Shown here: in pieces, positions 55,701 to 63,345 of the stretch
Layout: every line of letters starts with the position of its first letter
Position numbering within the stretch: position 1 is the stretch's first letter
Origin: DATFVJ01 sp963820395
GTDB taxonomy: Bacteria > Actinomycetota > Actinomycetes > Streptosporangiales > Streptosporangiaceae
Direction: 5' to 3'
Assembly: GCA_963820395.1 (NCBI GenBank)
Contig: CAWGAE010000022.1
Coordinates: forward strand, 90,671 to 154,670
DNA length: 64,000 nt
Notes under the pieces: generated by a model
What the model was told of the DNA's origin: nothing
What the model saw: the letters and a program-made list of their open reading frames with translations, nothing else
The model's database searches: none
Program-made: the position numbers and the translations under genes

Positions 55701-56538
55701 CGCCGTAATCGATGACTTCGCGGGCCGCCTTGGCCGCGTCGAAAGCCGCGACCATCGGCAGCAGTTGCTCGCGGGTCTGCTGGGTCGCGAGGATCTTCGC
55801 CGCCGCGGCGGAAAGCCGGCCGGTGCGTCCCACCAGCAGCGCCGCCGCCTGCTCGGCGAGCCGCTTTCCCACGGCAGCGACCTCGTCCCCGGTGCGAAGG
55901 TGCTCAGCCATCTCGCCGGCCAGCTCAAGCACCGCGGCAGTCACCGAACCCGGCGTCCAGGTGATCTTGTCGACCGGCCCGTCATAGCCGGCGACTACCT
56001 TGGCCGCGATCTGCCATTGAACCGCCGGTGTGATCAGGCGGAGCGACGGTTCGAGCGCCTCCCGCAGCGCGTGATCGGCGACCAAGCGCCCCGCGTAGGC
56101 GTGGTAGGTGCATACCGTCGGCTCGCCGGCGAGCACATCGCCCGGGGCGCCCGCCGCGTCCAGCGGGCCGGCCGCCTTACCTTTCGCGTCCTGGCCGACG
56201 CCGTTCATGCTGGCCCTGCCCACGTCCTGCCAGGTCAAGCCGACCGCGCGCAGGCCGTCGAGCCTGCGCCGGACGCGGCTGGCGAGTTCCGCGGCTGCCT
56301 TGCGGGTGAAGGTAAGGCCGAGCACACGTTCCGGCCGGACGAGGCCGTTCGCCACCAGCCACACGACCCGTGCCGCCATCGTCTCGCTCTTGCCCGATCC
56401 GGCGCCCGCGGCGACGACCATCGGCCGCAGTGGGGCGCCGATCACCGCCGCCTGCTCGGCTGTCGGCTCCGGCAGGCCGAGTAGCCGCGTGAGCTGCGCC
56501 GGGCTATAGCGGGCGACGTCTGCCGCGGCCGCGTTCAT
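52717..56538 (-). CDS. adnB: AdnB helicase-nuclease subunit
   Basis: 1273 residues from ATG 56538, overlapping the adnA stop (ATGA). N-terminal SF1A helicase: RYSPAQLTRLLGLPEPTAEQ, Walker A VVAAGAGSGKSETMAARVVW, LTFTRKAAAELASRV, LLDEYQDTSHAQ, GDPCQSIYGWRGASAG, VHAAKGLQWPVVFVPGL. C-terminal PD-(D/E)xK nuclease: RIDAVFADSRDGIFDVVDWK and QLAAYRVAWGGL. AdnAB processes double-strand break ends in mycobacteria. A Pro-rich disordered insert of about 150 residues (about 940-1090: VPPVPPVVPGEPPVPS, TDRTGRTGRTG) separates helicase and nuclease and is repeat-coded. Confidence 0.95.
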   Translation of the reverse strand: MNAAAADVARYSPAQLTRLLGLPEPTAEQAAVIGAPLRPMVVAAGAGSGKSETMAARVVWLVANGLVRPERVLGLTFTRKAAAELASRVRRRLDGLRAVGLTWQDVGRASMNGVGQDAKGKAAGPLDAAGAPGDVLAGEPTVCTYHAYAGRLVADHALREALEPSLRLITPAVQWQIAAKVVAGYDGPVDKITWTPGSVTAAVLELAGEMAEHLRTGDEVAAVGKRLAEQAAALLVGRTGRLSAAAAKILATQQTREQLLPMVAAFDAAKAAREVIDYGDQIRLAATIAVRHAAVGAAERARYQVVLLDEYQDTSHAQLVLLRALFSAGHPVTAVGDPCQSIYGWRGASAGNLRRFRTDFVTGSGRAAKTPQLALLSTSFRNSERILDVAAALQADLRAEAAEVPSLVPAPERAGRGMTACALLPTAADEAAWVSERLTRLLTLPSGVAPDGQRWPDGRADRVCPSDVAVLCRKRTQFPALRRAMEDRGIPVEVVGLGGLLTVPEVQDVVATLRVLHDPAASDAVARLLTGPRWRIGPADLVALGRRARELARQAGSGRGAVGEPAAADSPPHPGGSHSGSASPRYGASPREPFGIDPVSEAIADMTAEPVSLVEALDDLGDPSGYSRAGYARLTTLAAELRMLRGRVGQPLPDLVLDVERSLGLDIEVAARPGADPAAARADLDAFADAAAAFAGDEEQPTLGAFINYLTAAEAEEFGLEAGRVGETDSVKLMTVHAAKGLQWPVVFVPGLCAGEKAQLFPAKPRVSARWTDNPRKLPFVLRGDAVDLPGLAALDTVAVDAFTSAARHRDLREERRLAYVAATRAAFWLGCSGYWWGDALAPLGPSVFLSEVRVACEAGAGNVSAWAPAPAEDAENPLLADTPAAPWPAAPSGARYEATVAAAAMVERELAALSGTGPSTPSGVMPAGPGVPPVVASGEPPGSPVVVPGPPMPRVVAADAPPVPPVPPVVPGEPPVPSAMPSPVFPSGHTDHADPAELPDSDYHASPVEPADIAGRTDRTGGADRTGRTGRTGLSAADETLVAAWTRDAALLLTERAARRGHAAIPVDLPSRLSVSSLVSLAADPGDFARWVRRPMPRPPAPQARRGTAFHRWLEARFGQQHLIDPDDLPGAADRGAEADDAELALLRARFEAGEWASRVPAEVEVPFETSIGDRLVRGRIDAVFADSRDGIFDVVDWKTGRPPRTDAERRAVAVQLAAYRVAWGGLARVPPERVRAAFYYVREDLTVRPADVLDAAGLEALITSVPPAGPS

Positions 56539-59500
56539 GGCGCCACCTGGCCACCACGTTCGTGCACGGGGCAGCACGAGGCCACCGGGCAGGTCCGGCA
56601 GCCCGGGTTGACCGTCGCGTTGAAGACAGGACCGGCCATGCCCTCCGCCACCGCCTCCACAAGCGCGCGTGGCCAGTCCGGCTCGGGGTCGGCCGCGAGC
56701 TCACGCTGCCGCTGCACGCGCGCCCTCGCGGTCAGCGCCGCCTTGCCGACCTGGACGAGCTCCGCGCCGCCCGGTTCGATGAGCCCGAACCGCTCGAAAG
56801 CCCCGAGCAGCACTGCGAGCTGGTAGACGCCAAGCTGCGGATGACGGACAAGCTCGTCGTCCGCTGGCTTGCCGGTGCCGGTCTTCAGATCGACGATCAC
56901 GCCGCGGCCGTGCTCGTCGGCCTCCAGCCTGTCCACCCGCCCGGTGATCTGGACCCGGCCCAGCTGAATCCGGAACGGCTCCTCGGTACCCGCAAGCTTG
57001 CGCGGGTTCGCCCGGTGCCAGTCAAGGAAACGACGGACCATCCGGTGCGCCTCTTCGCGCCGCTTCTCGCTGTACCAGGCGCTGCCGAAATCCAGGTGCC
57101 GCCACGCCTCGTCGATCCGCTCCCCGATCTCGTCGTCTTCCGCACCCGCGCCGGCGAGCACCGCGGCGGCGTGGATGACCGTGCCGAGATTGCGCGCCAC
57201 GTCAGGCGCGCGCGCGCCGGTAGCCGCTTCCAGCAGCCAGCGCAGCCCGCATGCGGTGAACGACTCCGCCTGTGACGGTGACAGCCGGACGGTCTCACCT
57301 TCGCCGGTGACCGGGCCAGCGTCGGACAATTCGGTGAGCGCGTACCACTGGCTGGGGTGCGCGCCGCGGACACCCTCGGCGGCGAGCTGCGCCAGACGCG
57401 CCGCCGCCGCCTCGCGCAGCCCAGCCGGCTTCGTGACATCCGCCGCTGCGGCCCGCAGGCTCGCGACCAGCGCCGGCAGTGAGAGCCAGCGAGCTTGGGC
57501 ACCAGCGACCCGCTCGATTGCGATGTCATCTCCGGCCAGTTCCCGCAGGAAACGTGACGGGCGCTCCTCGGTGTCGTCGCCGCCGACCGCGGTGACCACG
57601 ATCCGGTGCCGCGCCCGCGTCACGGCGACGTAGAACAGCCGCCGCTCCTCGGCGAGCAGCTTGTTGGTGGCGGCCACGGCGGCGGCCTCGGCGGCCGCGA
57701 GCTGCGAGCCCGCCGCGACCTCGACGAGCTCGTCCACGCCGAGCAGCGACCCACGCATCCGCAGATCCGGCCAGGTGCCCTCCTGCACGCCGGCCACGAC
57801 GACGACATCCCACTCCAGGCCCTTGGATCTGTGCGCCGTCAGGACGCGGACCGCATCGCCGGCGGCGGCACGTTCAGCCAGCGTGTCGCCGGGGATCTCC
57901 TGACCGGTAAGGCTCTCGAGGAATAGCGAAGGCGCGCCAGGAGGCAGCCGTTCTGTATGCCGGGCGGCCGCATCGAACAGCGCGAGTACCGCGTCGAGAT
58001 CCCGGTCCGCGGCCGCGCCGTGTGCGCCCCCCTCGGCCGAGGCCGCCTGCCAGCGTGCCGCCAGCCCTGACTGCGCCCACACCGACCAGAGAACGTCCTC
58101 CGCGCTGCCGCCCTTCTCGATGGCCTGCCGCGCGGCGGCGAGCAATCCCGCGATGCGCTGCGCCGGCTCACGGACATCCCGCGCGATGAGAGCCAGGCCG
58201 CGGGGGTTCCGGAGAGCCGCGGCGAGCAGGTCGCCGGCCTGCGGCGGGCCAGTAGCCGGCGCCTCGGCCGGCCGCGAACCGGCCGGCTGCGGACCTGCAG
58301 GCTGACCGGCCGGGTCGTCACCAGCGCCGGCGCCCAGGGCCTGCAGTGCCCGCCGGAGGCGGCGCAGGCCGAGCGCGTCGGTGCCACCAAACGGACCGGT
58401 CAGCAACTCCGCCGCGGCCTCACCGTCGAGCGCATCCGGGTGCAGCGCACAGCGCAGCAACAGCAGCAGTGGCCGGATCGCCGGCTCCCCGACGAGCGGC
58501 ACCTCATCCCCCGCGACGGTCACCGGGACCCCCGCCGCTGTGAGCGCCCGCCGCAGCAGCGGTACCCGAAGACGCGCCGACCGTACCAGGACCGACATCT
58601 TCTGCCATGGCACACCGTCCGCGAGATGGGCCCGGCGCAGGGTGTCCGCGACAACCGCCGCCTCCTGGCTGGCGCTCTGCGCAACGATAATCCTCACCTC
58701 CCCCGGGATCACCGCCCGTGCCGTGGTGCCGTCAGCACGGTCGGCGCTATCCACGACAACGAGATCGCGGTGCCCGCCGCCGTGGTTAACGTTGCTCGCG
58801 CTCTGGAACGCGGGAAGCCGGGCCGCGACCCGTCGCGAAGCCGCGAGCAGCACGGCATCACTGCGGCGGCTGCCGCGCAGCGCCACTACGGGAGCGGCCG
58901 GCCGGCCGCCGACCTGAACCGGTCGGGGAAGGCGAGGATGCCCCGGACATCGGCACCACGGAACCCGTAGATCGACTGGTCCGGGTCGCCGACGACGATC
59001 AGCTCACGGCCACCGGAGGCCAGTGCGTGCAGCAAGGCCTCCTGCGCCGGGTCGGTGTCCTGGTATTCGTCCACGAGCACGACGTCGTAGGCCTCGCGTT
59101 CCCTGGCCGCGACGGCGGAGCGGCTGAGCATCGCCGCCGCGATCCGGATAATCTCCGCGTAGTCGTAGGCGGGCACGGGTGCGAGGTCGAACCTCGCGGC
59201 GTACCTCTCGAGAAACGCACCCGCCGCGATCCATTCCTCGCGCTTGCCCCGGCGGCCCAGCCTGGCCAGGCCGACGCCGTCCAGGCCTCGTTCTGCGGCG
59301 CGGAGCAGCAGGTCCCTCAGTTCCTCCGCGAACCCGCGGGTGGTGAGCGTCGGCCGAAGCTGTTCGGGCCAGAACGCCGCGCCGTCCCGCGCCTCGCCGC
59401 GCAGCATCTGCCTGATCTCGAGCAACTGCTCCGGGCCAGAGAGCAGCCGCGGCGGCTGGTCACCTGCGGCGGTGAATTCCCTGCGCACCAGCGCGTAGGC

Positions 59501-59818
59501 GTAGCTGTGGAAGGTGAGCGCGAGCGGCTCGCGGGTGGTCCGTCCCAGCCTGGCGGTGATTCGCTCCCGCAGTTCGTGCGCAGCCTTGCGGCTGAACGTG
59601 AGCACCAAGATCCGCTGTGGGTCAATGCCGCGGCGGTGGATCCGGTCGGTGACCGCCTCGACGATCGTTGTGGTCTTGCCCGTACCCGGCCCGGCAAGCA
59701 CCAACAGCGGGCCACCGTGGTGGGCGACCACCATCCGCTGTGCGTCGTCGAGGCGCGCCTGGTCCGCCGCCGGGGAGGACCGGCGGACCAGGCGGTAGGA
59801 AGGGACTGGCTGGTCCAT
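56535..59818 (-). CDS. adnA: AdnA helicase-nuclease subunit, one frameshift
   Basis: Starts at ATG 59818 (GGAATGG upstream) as MDQPVPSYRLVRRSSPAADQ and ends at 56535. Helicase motifs: LLVLAGPGTGKTTTIVEAVT, LTFSRKAAHELRERIT, VLVDEYQDTDPAQEAL, VGDPDQSIYGFRGADV; then after 58895, TAHRSKGLEWDVVVVAGVQE and LYVAVTRAR-type FYVAVTRARHRI. The C-terminal Fe-S nuclease has SFTACGLRWLLEAAT and NPGCRTCPVASCCPVHE, plus VIVDLKTGTGKPADDELVRH. Reading stops at 58886 in one frame (RSAAGRPLP); the next frame resumes as APVVALRGSRRSD. One missing base near 58893 restores FRSAAGRPAPVVALR. The rest is intact, so I call one gene with a probable sequence indel. Confidence 0.9.
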
Positions 59819-60139
59819 GGCAATATCCATTCCAGCAGACGGGTCCGACAATCTGTGGGCTTTTCGCGGTGCGCAGCGGCCAGACGCCATCGGCCGGATG
59901 CACTGTATCCAGGCGCCCACCGGCCAGACGCCCACCGGCCAGCCCGCCGGGTCACCGCCGGTTAGCCGCCCACCGGCCAGCTGCGCGGCGGCCATATCCC
60001 GAACGGCTGCGCGCCAGCACGCGGCCATTCGGCGGGCTCATCGTCGCCAGGGTCTTGATCCCGGTGACCTTTATGAAGCATTCGCGCAAATTTACCTGGA
60101 TCATGAATTGCCGCCCGGTTCAGCAGCGGTGAACCGCGG
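59819..60139. other. Interval between adnA and the kinase-like gene
   Basis: About 320 bp with short CACCGGCCAG repeats (59915-59985). It should contain the adnAB promoter. No gene seen. Confidence 0.45.
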
Positions 60140-61003
60140 TCATCCGGCTGCGAGGGCGGCGCGCGCGGCGTCGAGTGCGGGGGCCCGGTAAGCGGCACCG
60201 AACAGGCATACGTGTACAAGCAGCGGATGGAGCTGGTGCAGGGGCACGCGGGCCCGCCAGCCGCCCGCGAGCGGTGCGGCCTCGGTGTATGCGGCCAGGA
60301 TGCGGTCCAGGTAGGGCGCACCGAACAGGGCGAGCATGGCCAGATCGGTCTCCCGGTGGCCACCGTGGGCGGCCGGGTCCACGAGCCAGGCCCGGCCCTG
60401 CGCCCACATCACGTTGCCCGACCAGCAGTCGCCGTGGATCCTGGCCGGCGGCTCGGCAGGCCCGGCCAGGTCGCCGATCCGCGCCATGACCGTCTCGATC
60501 AGCCGGGCATCGGCGGCGGACAGGGTACCGACATCGGCTGCTCGGCGCAGAAACGGCCCGATCCGGCGCTCCGCGTACCACGACGGCCACCTGTCACCCA
60601 TAGTGTTATCCAGCGCAAGCGAGGCGATGAAACCGTCCCACGGCGCGCCGAACCGGTCCGCCCCCGACGCGTGCAATGCGGCGAGGTCGTGGCCGAACCG
60701 CTCGGCCGCGGCCCGATCGGGGCGGCCGGCCTGAAGCCAGGACAGCGCCAGGGTGGACTGGTCGCAGCCGAGCACCTCGGGCACGGGCACCCGCCCCGCA
60801 TCCCGTAGCCAGCGCAGGCCACGCGCCTCCGCGGGCAGCAGCCCGCCGAGTGACGTGTCCGCCGCCTTGACGAACACCTCGCGCCCGTCGGCCAACGCGG
60901 CGCGGTACGTACGCCAGCGATGCTGCGCGCCGAGCGCGGCGACATGCCGCACCCCCACGCCGAGAAGGACGGCAATGCGCTCGTCGATCACGACCCCATC
61001 CAT
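60140..61003 (-). CDS. Fructosamine-3-kinase-like protein
   Basis: 287 residues from ATG 61003 (MDGVVIDERIAVLLGVGVRH). The aminoglycoside/fructosamine kinase fold shows REVFVKAADTSLGGLLPAEA (ATP Lys), LEWL-like LSWLQAGRPDRAA, the catalytic loop RIHGDCWSGNVMWAQG and the VDPAAHGGHRETDLAMLALF metal motif. The family phosphorylates fructosamines or ribulosamines for deglycation. It follows the tyrosine phosphatase by 61 bp on the same strand. Confidence 0.9.
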   Translation of the reverse strand: MDGVVIDERIAVLLGVGVRHVAALGAQHRWRTYRAALADGREVFVKAADTSLGGLLPAEARGLRWLRDAGRVPVPEVLGCDQSTLALSWLQAGRPDRAAAERFGHDLAALHASGADRFGAPWDGFIASLALDNTMGDRWPSWYAERRIGPFLRRAADVGTLSAADARLIETVMARIGDLAGPAEPPARIHGDCWSGNVMWAQGRAWLVDPAAHGGHRETDLAMLALFGAPYLDRILAAYTEAAPLAGGWRARVPLHQLHPLLVHVCLFGAAYRAPALDAARAALAAG

Positions 61004-61064
61004 TCGCCTGGGCATGCCGCGGCGACCCGCGCGGCGATCGCTGGCAACTGGCCTGGCACGGCCG

Positions 61065-61634
61065 CTACGAATCCGCGGGCCGCGGCGTGAGCATCTCGGC
61101 CAGATGGGCGGCGAGTTCCTGCGCGGCAGCCTCAATCAACACGAGCACATGGGCGAATTCCCCGGCGTCCCCCAGATAAGGGTCGGGGACCTCGGCACCC
61201 GCCGGTGACCTGGGATCGAATGAGCGCAGCAGGCGGATCCGCTCTCCGCTCCGTCCGCCACGATCCCGGGCGGCGGCCATCCCGAGCAGCGCCCGCAGGT
61301 TCGTCCGATCCATGGCCAGGATCAGATCGCGGTCCTCGAGCCAGGACGGCCCGATCTGCCTCGCCCGGTGACCGGCGCTCCGGTAACCCCGCCGGGCAAG
61401 CTCGGCGCTCGCCCTCCGGTCCATCCGCTCCCCCTCGTGCCAGTCTCCGGTGCCGGCGCTGTCAACCTCGACGAGGTCGCCTATGCCTGCCCGCTCGACC
61501 TTGGTTCGCAGCACGGACTCGGCGATCGGCGATCGGCAGATGTTGCCCATGCACACCAAGCAGACGCGGTAGGGCCGGCCCGCGTCGCGCGGCGGCGGTA
61601 CCGGGGCCGCCCGAGGTTGCCGGCCAGGTGTCAT
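61065..61634 (-). CDS. ptpA: Low-molecular-weight protein tyrosine phosphatase
   Basis: 189 residues from ATG 61634, overlapping the alkyltransferase-like stop (ATGA). The active-site loop is C28-M-G-N-I-C-R34-S (CX5R), and the general acid region is EVPDPYLGDAGEF near residue 155. An N-terminal Pro/Arg-rich arm of 20 residues is extra. Actinobacterial homologues include MptpA. Substrate unknown. Gene symbol by family resemblance only. Confidence 0.92.
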   Translation of the reverse strand: MTPGRQPRAAPVPPPRDAGRPYRVCLVCMGNICRSPIAESVLRTKVERAGIGDLVEVDSAGTGDWHEGERMDRRASAELARRGYRSAGHRARQIGPSWLEDRDLILAMDRTNLRALLGMAAARDRGGRSGERIRLLRSFDPRSPAGAEVPDPYLGDAGEFAHVLVLIEAAAQELAAHLAEMLTPRPADS

Positions 61635-61984
61635 GCTTCAAGGATGCCCGAAGGGCCGCGCCAGCCGGCCAGTCGCATGTCCACCCTCACCTCGCGGCCC
61701 GGGCAGCGCAACGGTGTCGCCTCGGCCAAGTAGCGCATGAGAGCCGCCCGCTCGTGGCCGGGTGGCGGTGAGCCGTCGGCGTAGATCACCCGCCACCAGG
61801 GAACGCCGCCGCCCCACAGCGCCATCACCCGGCCGACCTGGCGGGGGCCGCCCGCACCCAGATATTCCGCGACCTCCCCATAGGACATGACCCGGCCCGG
61901 CGGGATCTGCTCCACAAGCTCGAGCACTCTGTCGGCGAAGCAATCCACCGGCCGGGCAGCGCCGCCGGGGCGACCGCGTGTCAC
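61631..61984 (-). CDS. Alkyltransferase-like protein (MGMT family, no catalytic Cys)
   Basis: 117 residues from GTG 61984, which overlaps the mycosin stop (GTGA). MGMT C-domain: VLELVEQIPPGRVMSYGEVA, YLGAGGPRQVGRVMALWGGG and VPWWRVIYADG. The position of the methyl-acceptor Cys of PCHRV is Trp63, the usual state in alkyltransferase-like (ATL) proteins that flag alkylated bases for excision repair instead of repairing them. Compact and cytoplasmic. Confidence 0.92.
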   Translation of the reverse strand: MTRGRPGGAARPVDCFADRVLELVEQIPPGRVMSYGEVAEYLGAGGPRQVGRVMALWGGGVPWWRVIYADGSPPPGHERAALMRYLAEATPLRCPGREVRVDMRLAGWRGPSGILEA

Positions 61985-63345
61985 CCCAACTCCGTTAAGG
62001 ATGGGGGTGGGACGCCATCCGAACCGGACGGGTGAGCGGGGCCATCCGCTCGAGCGGGATCTGCGGGGTGAAACCGTCGCACCGGCAGGATCCGGGTCAG
62101 CGAAGCCACGACCAGGATCAGCGACGTCAGCCCGAGCAGTCCGAAGCCAGCGAGCGGCCAGATCCCGCGCGGGCGCACCGGCAGCCGGCCGACGCGGGAC
62201 GCTCCACCGCCGAAGTGCTGGTCCGGGGAGACGACCGCCTGGCCGCCCTTGATGCTCCGTGCCGACAGCCCGCCCGCCGGGACGCTCTTGGAGATCATCT
62301 TCGCCCTGGCGAGCGCTGTCGCCGCGTCCACCATGCCGAAACCCACCTGCTCGTCATATCCGTTCGCCGGGCCGTCACTCGTAGTGGAAACGATCGCCTC
62401 GCCGACGAGAGCAGGTGACAGCTCCGGGTACCTAGCTTTGATCAGCGCAACCGTCCCCGCCACAAGGGCGCATGCCGGACTCGTCCCGCTGACCTCCCAG
62501 TACTGGCCATCGCGGCCCTGCGCGGGCACGTTCACCCCTGGCGCCGCGACCTGAACTGAGAGGTTGTCACTGGAGAAACCCGCGGCCGAGCCGTTCTGAT
62601 CAACCGCGCCGACGGCAAGGACGCCGGGATAGTCCGCCGGGAATGAGTACGGAGCGTAACTATGCGTACGGGCGAACCAGCTGGCGCCTGAGTTACCCGA
62701 TGACGCGACCACCATGGTGCCATGGGCAGCGGCGTATTGCAGCGCCGAGCGGACCGCCGCGCTCGGTTCGCTGTATCCGATGGACATACTGATCACGGCG
62801 GCGTCGTGACGCACGGCATACCGGATGGCACGGGCCAGGGCGTTCTGGATGTCAGCCGGCTGCTCGAGCTGGTACTGCTCGTATCCGGGGTCGTCACGAT
62901 CAGTGATCACCCGGATGGACAAAACCCTCGATTGCGGGGCCACCCCCATGATGCCACTGCCACCGCCATCGTGGCCGTGACCGGCGACCAGCGAGGCCAT
63001 CCAAGTCCCGTGCTCGCCCCAGTGCGGGTTCGACGGCGCAGTGCCCGCCGCCGTGTAATCCGGGCCCGTTGTCACCGATCCGGCCAGGTCGGAGACTGCT
63101 GGATCCACCCCGCTGTCGAGCACCGCGACCGTGACCCCTCGCCCCTGGCTGATGGCCCAGGCCTGCGGAGCCTGAAGATCATCGAGCACCCACCGCTGTG
63201 CGTCCCGGATGCTATCGGCGCCCGCGGGCCGCGCTCCGATGCCAAGGGTCACCGCAGGCAGCGCCGTGGCAAGCAGCGCTGGAACAAACAGGTCCATAAC
63301 GGCTCGCGCGAGCCTCTGCACCCCCTTGCCGCACTGGCTCAGCAT
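61981..63345 (-). CDS. mycP: Type VII secretion mycosin (S8 subtilisin-like protease)
   Basis: 454 residues from ATG 63345, which overlaps the upstream stop (ATGCTGA). A signal peptide (VMDLFVPALLATALPAVTLG ending GARPAGADS) precedes the subtilase domain with the triad D77 (VAVLDSGVD), H112 (HWGEHGTW) and S289 (VSGTSPACALVAG), plus SSGNSG (oxyanion Asn). A C-terminal helix (IWPLAGFGLLGLTSLILVVA) anchors it in the membrane with a short cytoplasmic tail. Mycosins are required parts of ESX machines. All catalytic residues are intact. A longer frame to 63570 exists but lacks a ribosome-binding site. Confidence 0.94.
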   Translation of the reverse strand: MLSQCGKGVQRLARAVMDLFVPALLATALPAVTLGIGARPAGADSIRDAQRWVLDDLQAPQAWAISQGRGVTVAVLDSGVDPAVSDLAGSVTTGPDYTAAGTAPSNPHWGEHGTWMASLVAGHGHDGGGSGIMGVAPQSRVLSIRVITDRDDPGYEQYQLEQPADIQNALARAIRYAVRHDAAVISMSIGYSEPSAAVRSALQYAAAHGTMVVASSGNSGASWFARTHSYAPYSFPADYPGVLAVGAVDQNGSAAGFSSDNLSVQVAAPGVNVPAQGRDGQYWEVSGTSPACALVAGTVALIKARYPELSPALVGEAIVSTTSDGPANGYDEQVGFGMVDAATALARAKMISKSVPAGGLSARSIKGGQAVVSPDQHFGGGASRVGRLPVRPRGIWPLAGFGLLGLTSLILVVASLTRILPVRRFHPADPARADGPAHPSGSDGVPPPSLTELG

